Source: Aurantiacibacter poecillastricola (GTDB lineage: Bacteria; Pseudomonadota; Alphaproteobacteria; Sphingomonadales; Sphingomonadaceae). Taken from it: 64,000 bases of DNA. The notes beneath the pieces are model-generated. The model was not told the DNA's origin, searched no databases, and saw only the letters and a program-made list of their open reading frames with translations. How positions within the stretch are numbered: the stretch's first letter is position 1; each line of letters opens with the position of its first letter. A program made the translations under genes and the position numbers. The stretch is from assembly GCF_030730945.1 (NCBI RefSeq), contig NZ_JAVAMS010000001.1, positions 806,001-870,000 of the forward strand, written 5' to 3'. This document shows positions 34,551 through 45,865 of this stretch, in pieces.

Positions 34551-36365
34551 CTAGGTCTGGAGCGGGCGGCAAGCCTCTTCCAGCCACGCCAAGGCGTCGC
34601 CATCAAGCTGCGGGGCGATAACTTCGCGCACCTTGGCATGATAGTCGTTCCACCAGGTGATCTCGGCGGGGCTCAGCAGGTCCACGTCCACCAGCGTGCG
34701 GTCGATAGGTGCGAAAGTCAGCGTCTCGAAGCCCAGCCACTCGCCTTCGCCGCCCGGGATTTCGCGCTTCTCGACGAGGACGAGGTTCTCGATGCGGATG
34801 CCGTATTCGTTCGCCTTGTAATAGCCGGGCTCGTTCGAGAGGATCATCCCCGCCATCAGCGGCTGATCGGTCCCGGCCTGCGAGCCGCGCGGCTTGGCGA
34901 TGCGCTGAGGGCCTTCGTGCACGCCGAGGAACGCGCCGACGCCGTGGCCGGTGCCGTGGGCATAGTCGAGGCCCGCCATCCACAGGTGCTGGCGGGCAAG
35001 GGCGTCCAGCGCGGAGCCCGGCGTGCCGGGCGGGAAAGTCTGCATGTCGAGGGCGATGTGGCCCTTCAGGACGCGGGTGAAGCGGTCGCATACTTCGGCG
35101 GGCGGGGCATCGGGGCCGGTCCAGATGGTGCGAGTGATGTCGGTCGTGCCGTCGGGATACTGGCCGCCCGAATCCACCAGATAGACACTGTTCGGCTCGA
35201 GCTTACGATTGCTTTCCTCGTTAACGCGGTAGTGCGGGCTGGCGCCATTCGGACCTGCGCCGCTGATCGTGTCGAAGGAGAGGTCGCGCAGCAGGTCGCT
35301 ATTGGCCTTGCGCAGTTCGTGCAGCTTCGCCGCGGCGGTGAGTTCGTCGACCGTGCCGGTGCGCGCTTCTACGCTGAGCCAATGGAGGAAGCGGGCAATG
35401 GCCACTCCGTCGCGGGCCTGCGCGTCGCGGTGGCCCTGCTGCTCGGCAGGCGTCTTGATCGCCTTGGGGAGAACGGTCGGGTCGTCCTCGCTGACGATCT
35501 GCGCGCCCACATCGTCCAGCCGCTGGAAGATCGCCGCGACCGAGCGCTGCGGATCGGCGGCGACGCGCTTGCCCGCGAGTTCGGCGAAGGCATCGGAAAA
35601 TTCCTCGCGCGGGCGGATGCGCACGGCATTGCCCAGCGCCTGCCCCACTTCGGCAGGTACCTTGTCGGGCGCGATGAACCAGTCGGCGGTGCCGTCTTCC
35701 TGCACGAACAGGTAGGACAGCGCGACCGGCGTATGATCCACGTCCGCGCCGCGGATGTTGAGCGTCCATGCGACCGAATCGAGCGCGCTGATCACGACCG
35801 CGTCGAGCTTTTCCTTCTTCAGCCACTCGGCAATCTCGCCGCGCTTCTGGGCGCTGGAGCGACCTGTTAGCTTCTCGTCCTGCACATACGCCTTGGCGAG
35901 TGAGGGCTGGGGCTGGTCGTCCCAGACGGCATCGAGCGGATTGCTGTCGACAGGCACCAGTTCCGCGCCAACGGCTTCCAGCTTTTTCGCCACGGTGTTC
36001 GCCCAGCCACGCGTGTGGAGCCACGGGTCGTAGGCGATGCGCGCGCCTTCGCTTGAATTCTCGGCCAACCAGTCTGCCATGGAATCGTCGGGGACGGATT
36101 TGTACTCGTAAAGCTGTCCGCTCACCTGCTCGCGCACCTGCAGCGTGTAGCGGCCGTCCACGAACATTGCCGCCTTGTTTTTCAGCACTGCCGCGCTGCC
36201 GGCAGAGCCGCCGAAACCCGTGAGCCACGCGAGGCGCTGGGCATAGGCGCCGACATATTCGGACAGGTGCTCATCGCTGATGGGGATCACGAACCCGTCC
36301 AGCTCGCGGCGGGCGAGTTCCTTGCGCAGGGCGTCGAGGCGGGCTTCGTGGGTTTGCATCAGCAT
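34551..36365 (-). CDS. Xaa-Pro aminopeptidase (M24B, long form)
   Basis: Removes N-terminal residues before proline. 604 residues, the long eukaryote-like aminopeptidase P form with two creatinase-type N-terminal domains and a C-terminal pita-bread domain. Metal ligands: two Asp in YLVDSGGQY and DGTTDITRTIW, His in GTGHGVGAFLGVHEGP, Glu in ILSNEPGYY and Glu in GIRIENLVLV. Start taken at ATG 36365 (MLMQTHEARLD); a second ATG is two codons on. No strong ribosome site. Divergent from the S9 peptidase gene, suggesting joint control of proline-rich peptide use. Confidence 0.94.
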   Translation of the reverse strand: MLMQTHEARLDALRKELARRELDGFVIPISDEHLSEYVGAYAQRLAWLTGFGGSAGSAAVLKNKAAMFVDGRYTLQVREQVSGQLYEYKSVPDDSMADWLAENSSEGARIAYDPWLHTRGWANTVAKKLEAVGAELVPVDSNPLDAVWDDQPQPSLAKAYVQDEKLTGRSSAQKRGEIAEWLKKEKLDAVVISALDSVAWTLNIRGADVDHTPVALSYLFVQEDGTADWFIAPDKVPAEVGQALGNAVRIRPREEFSDAFAELAGKRVAADPQRSVAAIFQRLDDVGAQIVSEDDPTVLPKAIKTPAEQQGHRDAQARDGVAIARFLHWLSVEARTGTVDELTAAAKLHELRKANSDLLRDLSFDTISGAGPNGASPHYRVNEESNRKLEPNSVYLVDSGGQYPDGTTDITRTIWTGPDAPPAEVCDRFTRVLKGHIALDMQTFPPGTPGSALDALARQHLWMAGLDYAHGTGHGVGAFLGVHEGPQRIAKPRGSQAGTDQPLMAGMILSNEPGYYKANEYGIRIENLVLVEKREIPGGEGEWLGFETLTFAPIDRTLVDVDLLSPAEITWWNDYHAKVREVIAPQLDGDALAWLEEACRPLQT

Positions 36366-36483
36366 GGCGTCAGATATCCGGTTACGTGGGAAATGGTTTG
36401 TCGCTAGGAGGTTCACATAGGCCTTTGCCCGGCGGCTTTCCACCCGTTGCGCGGCAAGGTGAAAGAAGGATCGCGCCAAGCAG

Positions 36484-38628
36484 ATGACACCTATTCGCAC
36501 TCTCGCCCTTGCCGCAATCGCAGCACTCGCTACGTCGCTGCCCGCAGCAGCACAGGATACCGACTTGAACTACGATACCAGCATCGAGCCGCCCCGCGCC
36601 GAGCAGCGCGAGCACAGCTACACCCATCACGGTATCACCGTGTCCGATCCCTACGCCTGGCTGCGCGACGAAAGCTATCCCACCATCGACGACGAGGACG
36701 TGCTCGATTACGTGCGCGCCGAGAACGCCTATTTCGAGGCGCAGATGGCTGGCCAGCAGGATTTGGTGGAAGAGCTCTTCACCGAGATGCGCGCCCGGAT
36801 CAAGGAAGACGATGCCAGCGTCCCGCAGCGCGACGGCGAGTACGAATACTGGTCCGAATTCGAGACCGGCGGCCAGTACCGCAAATATTACCGCCGCCCC
36901 GTTGCAGGCGGCGAGGCCGAGCTGATCCTCGATGGCCCGGCCCTGGCGGAGGGGCAGGAGTATTTTCGCCTCGGCGCATTCTCGATCAGCGAGAATGGTC
37001 GCTATCTCGCCTATACCACCGATACGACGGGCGGCGAGTTCTTCACCGGCTACATCAAGGATCTGCAGACTGGCGAATTGCTGGAAGACCGCATCGCCGA
37101 CGTGAACACCGACCTCATCTGGGCGGCGGGCGACAGCGTGCTCGTCTACGGCAAGGCCAACGAGAATTGGCGCGTCGACCGGATCTTCGCCCATACCATC
37201 GGCCAGCCCGCAGATAGCGATGTCGAGATCTACCACGAGGAAACACTGGGCTATACCGCCTCGCCCGCCATGTCGGCCAATCGCGAGTGGCTGATCATCT
37301 CGACCGGCGACAACGAGACGAGCGAAGTGCTCTTCACCCGCCTCGACGATCCTACGGGCGAGCTGACCGTGGTGAAACCGCGCGAGGTTGGCGTGGAATA
37401 CTCGGTCGATTTCCGCGAGGATACGATCTACATCTGGGCGAACGACACGCACGTGAACTTCCGCCTCGCCACCGCGCCTGTCAGCGATCCGTCGAACTGG
37501 ACGACACTGATTGAAGGCTCGGACGAGTTCTACCTCACCGGCTTCGACCTGTTCCGCGATTTCTACGTGACCGAGGGCCGCCTGAACGGCCTCGACCAGG
37601 TTCAGCTGCGCTATTACGACGATCCCGCGCGGGTGGAGACGATCGCCTTTCCCGAAGCGACCTATTCGGCGGGCACCGGCAACAATCCCGAATGGGCGCA
37701 GGACCGCATCCGCCTTTCCTACGAAAGCATGATCACGCCCGACACGGTGTACGATTACCACGTCGCCAGCGGCGAGCTTGAAACGCTGAAAGTGCAGGAA
37801 ATCCCGAGCGGCTTCGATCCCTCGCTCTACACGGTGGAGCGGGTGGAAGTGCGCGCCCGCGACGGGGCTATGGTGCCTGTCAGCATCGTCTATCGCAAGG
37901 ACAGGCCTATGGGCGGCCCGCTGCATCTCTACGCCTACGGAGCCTACGGTTATGCCGTGCCGCCGGGCTTCTCCACCTCGCGCTTCTCGCTGATCGACCG
38001 CGGTGTGGCCTATGCCATCGCCCATATCCGCGGCGGCGACGACCTTGGCCGCAACTGGTACCTGCAAGGCAAGATGGCCGAGCGGACCAACACCTTCAAC
38101 GACTTCGTCGATGTCGGCCGCGGTCTTGTCGAGATGGGCTACACTGCCGAAGGGCAGGTCTCGGCAAGCGGCGGCTCTGCCGGGGGCGAGTTGATGGGCG
38201 CTGTCATCAACCAGGATCCGAAGCTGTTCGGCGCGGTGGTGGCCTCGGTGCCATTCGTCGACGTGCTCAACACCATGCTGGACGACAGCCTTCCGCTGAC
38301 GCCCGGCGAGTGGCCGGAATGGGGCAACCCGATCGAGAGCAAGGCCGCCTTCACCCATATCCTCAGCTACTCGCCTTACGACCAGGTAACCCGCCAGGAC
38401 TATCCGCCCATGCTGGTGACCGCCGGTCTCAACGACCCGCGCGTCACTTACTGGGAGCCCGCCAAGTGGGTCGCCAAGCTGCGCGAGTACAAGACGGACG
38501 ATTCGATCCTGCTGCTCAAGACGAATATGGGCGCAGGGCACGGTGGCAAGTCGGGCCGGTTCGAGGGCCTGCGCGAAACCGCGGAAGAAGTGGCGTTCAT
38601 CCTCTGGCAGCTCGGAGTGACGGATTGA
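36484..38628 (+). CDS. S9A prolyl oligopeptidase / oligopeptidase B-like, exported
   Basis: Serine peptidase for oligopeptides, 714 residues. Signal peptide [23 protein letters not shown] predicts the periplasm. Beta-propeller about 90-430; alpha/beta hydrolase domain after it with Ser565 in [13 protein letters not shown], Asp651 in TAGLNDPRV and His686 in [26 protein letters not shown] and [16 protein letters not shown] resemble oligopeptidase B more than prolyl oligopeptidase proper, so cleavage after basic residues is possible. Divergent from aminopeptidase P; its stop overlaps the thioesterase start (TTGA). Confidence 0.94.
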   Translation: MTPIRTLALAAIAALATSLPAAAQDTDLNYDTSIEPPRAEQREHSYTHHGITVSDPYAWLRDESYPTIDDEDVLDYVRAENAYFEAQMAGQQDLVEELFTEMRARIKEDDASVPQRDGEYEYWSEFETGGQYRKYYRRPVAGGEAELILDGPALAEGQEYFRLGAFSISENGRYLAYTTDTTGGEFFTGYIKDLQTGELLEDRIADVNTDLIWAAGDSVLVYGKANENWRVDRIFAHTIGQPADSDVEIYHEETLGYTASPAMSANREWLIISTGDNETSEVLFTRLDDPTGELTVVKPREVGVEYSVDFREDTIYIWANDTHVNFRLATAPVSDPSNWTTLIEGSDEFYLTGFDLFRDFYVTEGRLNGLDQVQLRYYDDPARVETIAFPEATYSAGTGNNPEWAQDRIRLSYESMITPDTVYDYHVASGELETLKVQEIPSGFDPSLYTVERVEVRARDGAMVPVSIVYRKDRPMGGPLHLYAYGAYGYAVPPGFSTSRFSLIDRGVAYAIAHIRGGDDLGRNWYLQGKMAERTNTFNDFVDVGRGLVEMGYTAEGQVSASGGSAGGELMGAVINQDPKLFGAVVASVPFVDVLNTMLDDSLPLTPGEWPEWGNPIESKAAFTHILSYSPYDQVTRQDYPPMLVTAGLNDPRVTYWEPAKWVAKLREYKTDDSILLLKTNMGAGHGGKSGRFEGLRETAEEVAFILWQLGVTD

Positions 38629-39037
38629 GCAACCGCTTCTCGCTCACTTTCACGGCGCTTCCCGAGCACATCGATGCGAACGGGCACGTCAACAACACCG
38701 TCTGGGTGCGGTGGATGGAGGAGCTCGCGGTGGCGCACTGGGATGCCGATGCGCTGCCCGAGCACCGCGACGCCTATGCCTGGGTCGTGACCCGGCACGA
38801 AATCGACTATCGCGGCAATGTGAGCGAAGGCGCCGAGGTGACGGGCGGGACCATCATCAGGGACGGTCCGCGCGGCGCCCGGTTCGACCGGCACTACGAA
38901 TTCCGTGATGCAGGCGGCAAGACGCTGGTGCGCGCCAAATCCACCTGGGCCATGGTGGACAAGGCCAGCGCCCGCCTGATGCGCGTGCCTGCGGAAGTTG
39001 CCGCGCCGTTCCTGCCGCCCGAGGGTGAGGAAACCGC

Positions 39038-39041
<4 letters not shown>
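38625..39041 (+). CDS. Acyl-CoA thioesterase, hot-dog fold (4HBT)
   Basis: 138-residue thioesterase. [26 protein letters not shown] carries the characteristic Asp-x-x-x-H-V-N motif of 4-hydroxybenzoyl-CoA thioesterase/YbgC-type enzymes; [18 protein letters not shown] and [11 protein letters not shown] follow. Start is TTG 38625, overlapping the S9 peptidase stop as TTGA. The acyl-CoA substrate is not predictable. The last four bases overlap the 3' end of convergent ald. Confidence 0.88.
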
Positions 39042-40153
<1,112 letters not shown>

Positions 40154-40256
40154 GGGAAGGACTCCGGTAAGGGGAATTGGACGTTGCGAAGGCCGTTACT
40201 GGTGAAACCTGTTTGGTGCAATGGAATCGGTCCATCGACTCTCGGCCCGGTCTTTC

Positions 40257-41267
40257 TCAATCCTCGCTTGCAAGGAAAGCTCCCGCGGCGGCGGTCCATA
40301 CGTCGGGGTTGCACCGGAAATCGCCGTGGCCGCAGCCTTCGTCGGTCACAAGCAAGGGAAAACCGGCGAGCCGCGCGAAGTCCATCGCCGGGTCGGGCGA
40401 CACGACGCGGTCCTCGCGGCTGACCACCACCATCATCTCTAATTGCCGGCCCAGTTCGCGTGCCGCCAGCGCCATGTCACCGCCGAAATGCCGCGCGATA
40501 TCGTGGTCGATCATCGCCTCGCTTTGGCGTTGCATGTTCCAGCTAGTGCCCTCGTCGAAACTGTCCTGCTGTGCGCTCGTCTCGATATAGTCGAATGCCT
40601 CGCTGCGCGCGGCCAAGGTGTTGGCAAGGCCGATGGGCCGGGTGACGAGGTTGAAACCGGCGGCAATCTCGCGCGCCTCGACACAGCGGCATTCGCGCTC
40701 CCACTTGCGCATGGCGTTTCCCGTGTCCCAGAACACGATATCGTAGGTAGGGAGGCGCGGGCTGCCGATGATGGGCACGAACTTCTCCGCGAAACCGGGA
40801 TAGCGTGCGGCCCATTCGAAGGTCTGCATCCCGCCCATCGAGATACCGGTGACAGCATGCAGGCGAGTGAGGCCCAGATGCTCGGTCACCAGCCGGTATT
40901 CGCTCTCAACCATGTCACCGATGGAAAGCGCGGGGAATTCGCCCAGCGGCTGGCTCGGCGAATTGCTGGGAGAGATCGAGACGCCGTTGCCGATGGGATC
41001 GACGAGGATGATGAAATAGGTCTCCGGGTCGAGGAATGGCGCGGCGGCGAGGAAATCCATCTGCTCCGTCGTCCCGCCATACCAGGCTGGCACCAGCACG
41101 GCATTGTCGCGCGCTTCGTTGAGCATGCCGACCGTTCGATAGCCGATGCGGCAATCGCTAATCTCGCCGCAGGTGCCAAGGTCGGCGAACTGCTGCTCCT
41201 GCGCCGAAGCAGGTGCTGCGAAGGCGGCGAGGGCCGCGACCAGCAAGGAAGCGAGAGCGCGCATCAT
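40257..41267 (-). CDS. Exported MetX-like alpha/beta hydrolase
   Basis: 336 residues with a signal peptide (MMRALASLLVAALAAFAAPASA), so it acts outside the cytoplasm. The fold resembles homoserine O-acetyltransferase: VDPIGNGVSISPSNS, FPALSIGDMV, nucleophile Ser143 in GISMGGMQTFEWAARYP, a probable Asp in VSREDRVVSPD and His in GCGHGDF. Four cysteines (for example ADLGTCGEISDC) suggest disulfides. True MetX enzymes are cytoplasmic, so this is more likely an esterase or acyltransferase of unknown substrate. Start ATG overlaps the stop of the SGNH gene (ATGA). Confidence 0.85.
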   Translation of the reverse strand: MMRALASLLVAALAAFAAPASAQEQQFADLGTCGEISDCRIGYRTVGMLNEARDNAVLVPAWYGGTTEQMDFLAAAPFLDPETYFIILVDPIGNGVSISPSNSPSQPLGEFPALSIGDMVESEYRLVTEHLGLTRLHAVTGISMGGMQTFEWAARYPGFAEKFVPIIGSPRLPTYDIVFWDTGNAMRKWERECRCVEAREIAAGFNLVTRPIGLANTLAARSEAFDYIETSAQQDSFDEGTSWNMQRQSEAMIDHDIARHFGGDMALAARELGRQLEMMVVVSREDRVVSPDPAMDFARLAGFPLLVTDEGCGHGDFRCNPDVWTAAAGAFLASED

Positions 41268-42514
41268 TCGCTCTCCGGCGCGAACAGCGCAAGGTCGATG
41301 CTCTCGCCCACGGCACGAAGGCCTGCGTCCGAGCCGTGAAGGTAGTCGCCCATGTGGTAGCCCTCGCGCATCGCCTGCGGGTCATCCGGATCGGCAAATG
41401 CGGTGTCGAGGCGCACGACGGCATCGAATTCGCCGGAGTTCACGATCCAGTCGTTGATCGCCTGCCGTGCGGCTTCGCCCTCCTCGGTCCAGTACATCGC
41501 GCCCTTGTAGGGGGCGATGGGGGAGCCGATGACTTCGATGCCCTCGGCATGTGCTCGGGCGATGATCTGGCGGTACCCGGCTATCATCTGCGCGACATCG
41601 ATATCCGGCTGGTCGAGTTGCAATCCGCCGATCCCGCCACCCGCATTGTCGAACGCGCCGCCGAAGCGGTTGCCGATGTCGTTGACGCCGACAAACACGA
41701 TCATGTGAGTGACGTTCGGCAGACTCAGCAGATCCTCGTCGAGCCGCGCCAGCGCGCTTTCGCCCATGCCGGGGCTGAGCACGCGGTTGCCGCTGATGCC
41801 GGCATTGGCGACGGCATATTCGAGGCCCGCCTCTTCCAGCCGTTCGGCCAGCACGTCGGGCCAGCGCCGATCCTCGCCCGGAGTGGAGCCGACGCCATCG
41901 GTGATGGAATCGCCATAGGTGACGATTGTGCCCAGCGCGTCATCCGAATCCACTTCGACCACCGAGAGGAAAGCGCGGTGCATGGCGGTGGAGGCGGGTT
42001 CCCAGTCCTCGCCGACATGATTGCCGGGTGCGGAGACGGCCAGCGTGTCGAGGCCGGTCAGGTGGCAGGTGCACGGGCCGGTGGCTTCGGGCAGGTAGAA
42101 CTCCACCTTCACCTTGTCGAAATCCTGCGTATCGAGCGCGACGACATCGCTGGCGAATGGAGCGCCGCGGGGGATTACCGCACCTGCCTCCCCGCCGAAG
42201 GCGAGGGGTCGGCTGGTGCCTGCGACTTCTGCGCCGCTCTCGTCCAGCAGCACGATGCGCGCTTCACCGATTGTGAGCGGGTTTTCGCCGTAGCGATTGG
42301 TGAAGCGGACGCGCAGGCGTTCCCCGCCTTCGGACAGGCGGAGGACCTGGCTGATGGTGACGTCCTCGTATTCGGCGGCGGCGAAGGGACCCTCGCTGCC
42401 GAGCGGGGCGTGCGGCGATGCGGTCCAGCTGGCGACCCAGTTTTCCTGCGCGGCCACCGGGCTTGCGAGTGCCAGCGCGGCGGCGGAGATCGCGAGTTTG
42501 TTGATCAAGTACAT
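41264..42514 (-). CDS. Exported SGNH/GDSL hydrolase (esterase)
   Basis: 416-residue secreted esterase. Signal peptide MYLINKLAISAAALALASPVAA. An N-terminal beta domain (about 25-190, WVASWTASPHAP, LRVRFTNRYGENPLTIGEARI) precedes the SGNH domain: block I TYGDSITDG (Ser203), NAGISGNRVL, VFVGVNDIGN, and block V DYLHGSDAGLRAVGE with the Asp-His pair. The layout matches GDSL lipases that begin with 'WV.SW..S'. Substrate may be an acetylated polysaccharide or lipid. First gene of a two-gene overlapping unit with the MetX-like hydrolase. Confidence 0.92.
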   Translation of the reverse strand: MYLINKLAISAAALALASPVAAQENWVASWTASPHAPLGSEGPFAAAEYEDVTISQVLRLSEGGERLRVRFTNRYGENPLTIGEARIVLLDESGAEVAGTSRPLAFGGEAGAVIPRGAPFASDVVALDTQDFDKVKVEFYLPEATGPCTCHLTGLDTLAVSAPGNHVGEDWEPASTAMHRAFLSVVEVDSDDALGTIVTYGDSITDGVGSTPGEDRRWPDVLAERLEEAGLEYAVANAGISGNRVLSPGMGESALARLDEDLLSLPNVTHMIVFVGVNDIGNRFGGAFDNAGGGIGGLQLDQPDIDVAQMIAGYRQIIARAHAEGIEVIGSPIAPYKGAMYWTEEGEAARQAINDWIVNSGEFDAVVRLDTAFADPDDPQAMREGYHMGDYLHGSDAGLRAVGESIDLALFAPESE

Positions 42515-42620
42515 GCTGGTGAGCCCTCTTCCCGTTCTTCCGGCTCTCCATCGGCCGGTATCGCGAGTCGGCAACGTAACCGGCGATTGAAGCGGGGCAA
42601 GCAGCTTGTAGGAAAGTCCC

Positions 42621-44060
42621 TTACGCCACCACGTCCTCAATGCCGGGCACGGTGATGGTGCGGTCGCCGCCGAAATCCTCGTGCACGGCGATGAGGCCGG
42701 TCTTTTCGAGGTGCTCGAGCAGGCGGCGGATGCGCCCGGGGGAGGAGGTGCCGTAGACGCGGGCGAGGTGGTCTTCGTCCGGAGTGCCCGATCCCAGCGC
42801 GGCAGAGACGAGGATGGCGAGATAGGGCGCCAGCACGTCGTCTGCGACGCCATCGGCCATGCGTTCCACTGCCTCGCGCGCGCCTTCGCCCAGCCGGTCC
42901 ACGCCGGCGCTGGCGAAAGCGAAGCGGCGGCGGAAGGTGGGCATGTCGATATGCGCGGATGCGACGCCCTGCTGGCGGCAGCGCGTGGCGAAATCGCGGA
43001 ACAGCGTGGCGGCAGGGCGGAAAGTCGCGCCTTCCTCCGCCGCCATTTCGCGCAGCACGCTCTCGACATCGCCGGTGGGCACTTCGCTGGAGAGCGACTG
43101 CTCGGGTTCGGCGCGCGAGGCCATGCTCTGCGCCAGTTCCTCAACCGGCGGCGGCGCAGGCGGCGGGGGAGGCGGCGGCTGGTGAACCTTCTCGGCAGCT
43201 TCCTCCGCAAGGTCGGCGTGAAGCAGTTCGCCCATCTCCTCCGCGCCCGCCTGCGGCAGGGGGGTGAGGGCGGCAGCGGCGTTCTTCCCGCCCGTCTTCA
43301 CCTCGCCGATATGCACCGCCACCGGGCGGCGGCTGACCGCCGGGCCAAGGCCGAGGAAATGGCCGCGCTGCAAATCCCGGATACGCTCTGCCTGCTTGCG
43401 GTCCATGCCAAGCAGGTCCGCGGCGCGCTGCATGTCGATATCGAGGAAGGTGCGCCCCATCAGAAAGTTGGATGCCTCGGCCGCCACGTTCTTCGCCAGC
43501 TTCGCCAGACGTTGCGTGGCGACGATACCGGCAAGGCCGCGCTTCCTGCCCCGGCACATCAGGTTGGTCATGGCAGAAAGCGTCATGCGGCGCGTGTCCT
43601 CCGCCATCTCGCCCGCGGCGGCAGGGGCGAACATCTGCGCCTCGTCCACCACGACGAGCGCGGGAAACCAGTGCTCGCGCGGGGCGTCGAACAGGGCGGT
43701 GAGGAACTGCGCGGCGCAGCGGATCTGCTGCTCCACCTCCAGTTCCTCCAGCGCCAGCACCACGCTGGCGCGGTGCTGGCGGATGCGGCCTGCCAGCGCC
43801 TCGATCTCGCGCGCAGAATAGCTGCCGCCATCCACCACCACATGGTCGAAATGGTCGGCCAGCGAAACGAAATCCCCCTCGGGATCGATGATGACCTGCT
43901 GCACCAGACCCGCGCTCTGTTCCAGGATGCGGCGCAGCAGGTGCGACTTGCCGCTGCCCGAGTTGCCCTGCACCAGCAGGCGCGTGGCGAGCAATTCCTC
44001 CACGTCCACCATCACGGGCGTGCCGTGGGCGTCCTTGCCGATGTCGATGCCTGTATTCAT
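42621..44060 (-). CDS. HerA-type ATP-binding protein (DUF87)
   Basis: 479 residues. Walker A GNSGSGKS (32-39) within LLATRLLVQGNSGSGKSHLLRR, DPEGDFVSLADHFDHVVVDGG, Walker B LVVVDEAQMFAP, and GIVATQRLAKLAKNVAAEASNFLMGR with the arginine-finger region. A poly-Pro linker (about 295-310) separates the ATPase from a C-terminal part containing a short winged-helix-like segment (TSSPGRIRRLLEHLEKTGLI). Start ATG 44060; a TTG three codons earlier is less likely. Function unknown. Unlike the DUF853 protein at 28.9-30.5 kb it has no DUF853-type acidic tail. Confidence 0.85.
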   Translation of the reverse strand: MNTGIDIGKDAHGTPVMVDVEELLATRLLVQGNSGSGKSHLLRRILEQSAGLVQQVIIDPEGDFVSLADHFDHVVVDGGSYSAREIEALAGRIRQHRASVVLALEELEVEQQIRCAAQFLTALFDAPREHWFPALVVVDEAQMFAPAAAGEMAEDTRRMTLSAMTNLMCRGRKRGLAGIVATQRLAKLAKNVAAEASNFLMGRTFLDIDMQRAADLLGMDRKQAERIRDLQRGHFLGLGPAVSRRPVAVHIGEVKTGGKNAAAALTPLPQAGAEEMGELLHADLAEEAAEKVHQPPPPPPPAPPPVEELAQSMASRAEPEQSLSSEVPTGDVESVLREMAAEEGATFRPAATLFRDFATRCRQQGVASAHIDMPTFRRRFAFASAGVDRLGEGAREAVERMADGVADDVLAPYLAILVSAALGSGTPDEDHLARVYGTSSPGRIRRLLEHLEKTGLIAVHEDFGGDRTITVPGIEDVVA

Positions 44061-44209
44061 GCCGGGCAAGGTAGGGCGCGCAGTCGATTCGGCCTAGGCA
44101 CCGGAAGGCATTTATCCAGCGATTGCTGCGACAAAAGGATGCAATTGACGGATTGTGACGCTTGGCGAAGGCGATTAGCGTCTCCGGAAAAGGGAGGGAT
44201 CTTCATACC

Positions 44210-45796
44210 ATGCGCCATCACGCACTTGCCGCCGCCAGCCTAATCGCCCTTGCCATAGGCGTTCCCGCCGCGATCACGGCACAAAGCCCCGATGCGGCTG
44301 CGAGCGAACAGGCGCTGGCCGAGCGCTGCGAGAGCATGGCGTGGTCCGTCGCCCACCGTGACGACGTGGAGATCACCTCCGCCACCACGATCCCCGCGGG
44401 GCCGACCGAGGCAAACCCGTTCGCCCCCTCGATCGACCTGCCTGCATATTGCCGAGTTGAAGGCATGATCAATCGCCGCACGGGCGCGGGCGGCAAGGAA
44501 TATGGCATCGGCTTCCAGCTGGCGCTGCCGCTCGATTGGAACGGGCGATACCTGCTGCAGGGCGGCGGCGGGCTCAACGGCGCGGTGCGTCCTGCGACCG
44601 GACCCGTGGCGGCCGGCGCGGAGCCTGCGCTGGCGCGCGGCTTTGCCGTGGCGAGCCATGATAGCGGCCACCAGGGGCAGGTGTTCGACGACAGTTTCTA
44701 CGCCGACCAGCGCGCTGCGCTGGATTTCGCCGAGACCTCCGTGCTCACCGTAACGCAGGTGACGCGGGCACTGGCCGAGAGTTTCTACGAGACCGCGCCG
44801 CACCATTCCTACATGACCGGCTGCTCCACCGGCGGGCGCGAGGGGATGCTGGCGAGCCAGCGCTATCCCGAGCTGTTCGACGGCATCGTGATCGGCGCGC
44901 CTGCCATGCAGCCGGGCCATTCGAACCTCGCCATAGAGAACGCGCAGGTCCTGCTCAACGCGACCCGGCCCGCGGGCGAGACAGGCGTCGCAAGCCTCAC
45001 CCCCGCAGAGCTGGCGGTGGTCGATAGCGAACTGTCGCGACAGTGCGACGCGCAGGACGGCAGCGCCGATGGCATCATCGCCAATGTCCATGCCTGCCGC
45101 GCCTTCGACGCCTCCGCCCTGCAATGTGCGCCGGGCGAGAGCGAGGGCTGTCTCGCTCCCGAACGCGCCGAAGCGGTGCGCCTCGCCATGGCCTCCCCGC
45201 GCGAGAGCAATGGTCGGCCGATCTACCAGCCCTATCCGTGGGATACCGGCATCACCTTTTCCGGCCCCGGCCTGCCCGGCTTCCTGCCGGTAGGGCAAGG
45301 GGGGCCGCTCGGCCCGCCCAGCGATGCGCGCACGATCGACATCGACCAGCGCATCCACGAAGTGCGGCAGGAACCCGTGGGCCGCCTGACCGACACGGCC
45401 TACTGGACCAATCTCTCCACCTATCTCGATCGCGGGTCCAAGCTGATGTTCTTCCACGGCGTTTCCGACCCGTGGTTCTCCGCCTTCGACACGTGGGACT
45501 ACTTCCAGCGTGCCCGCGAGGCGAACGGGGCAGAGAGGTGGGGCGATGCCGCGCGCTTCTACATGGTGCCGGGCATGATGCACTGTTCGGGCGGGAACGC
45601 GTTCAGCCAGTTCGACCTGCTCGGCCCGATGGTGGACTGGGTGGAAAATGACAAGGCACCGGGCGCCATTACCGCCAGCAGGCCCGATAGCGACGCGCAG
45701 ATGCCGCTCTGCCCGCACCCCTCCTACGCCCATTATACGGGCGGGGCGGAAGGCGCAGCGAGCAGCTACGAATGCCGGATGCCGCAGGAAAGTTGA
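44210..45796 (+). CDS. Tannase/feruloyl esterase family hydrolase, exported
   Basis: 528 residues. Signal peptide MRHHALAAASLIALAIGVPAAITA. Tannase-family alpha/beta hydrolase: GFQLALPLDWNGRYLLQGGGGLNG, ASHDSGHQG, nucleophile Ser206 in YMTGCSTGGREGMLA with the neighbouring Cys205 that normally pairs with a Cys near the catalytic His (GMMHCSGG), and Asp in HGVSDPWFS. Cleaves phenolic esters of plant or algal polymers, or mono-ester terephthalate in some relatives; substrate not readable here. SD AGGGAGGGA. Divergent from the DUF87 ATPase gene. Confidence 0.92.
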   Translation: MRHHALAAASLIALAIGVPAAITAQSPDAAASEQALAERCESMAWSVAHRDDVEITSATTIPAGPTEANPFAPSIDLPAYCRVEGMINRRTGAGGKEYGIGFQLALPLDWNGRYLLQGGGGLNGAVRPATGPVAAGAEPALARGFAVASHDSGHQGQVFDDSFYADQRAALDFAETSVLTVTQVTRALAESFYETAPHHSYMTGCSTGGREGMLASQRYPELFDGIVIGAPAMQPGHSNLAIENAQVLLNATRPAGETGVASLTPAELAVVDSELSRQCDAQDGSADGIIANVHACRAFDASALQCAPGESEGCLAPERAEAVRLAMASPRESNGRPIYQPYPWDTGITFSGPGLPGFLPVGQGGPLGPPSDARTIDIDQRIHEVRQEPVGRLTDTAYWTNLSTYLDRGSKLMFFHGVSDPWFSAFDTWDYFQRAREANGAERWGDAARFYMVPGMMHCSGGNAFSQFDLLGPMVDWVENDKAPGAITASRPDSDAQMPLCPHPSYAHYTGGAEGAASSYECRMPQES

Positions 45797-45865
45797 GCCC
45801 GCGGGGTTGCAATAAATCGGCGGCGGCCCACTTCTGTTGCGAATAGATCGCAATAAGGACACTGC

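Noticed and set aside
36382-38541. 719-codon - strand open frame opposite the S9 peptidase
   Set aside because: Antisense shadow of a gene with intact catalytic triad.
40257-41267. Homoserine O-acetyltransferase metX
   Set aside because: The fold matches, but a clear signal peptide and paired cysteines point to an exported hydrolase rather than a CoA-using methionine enzyme.
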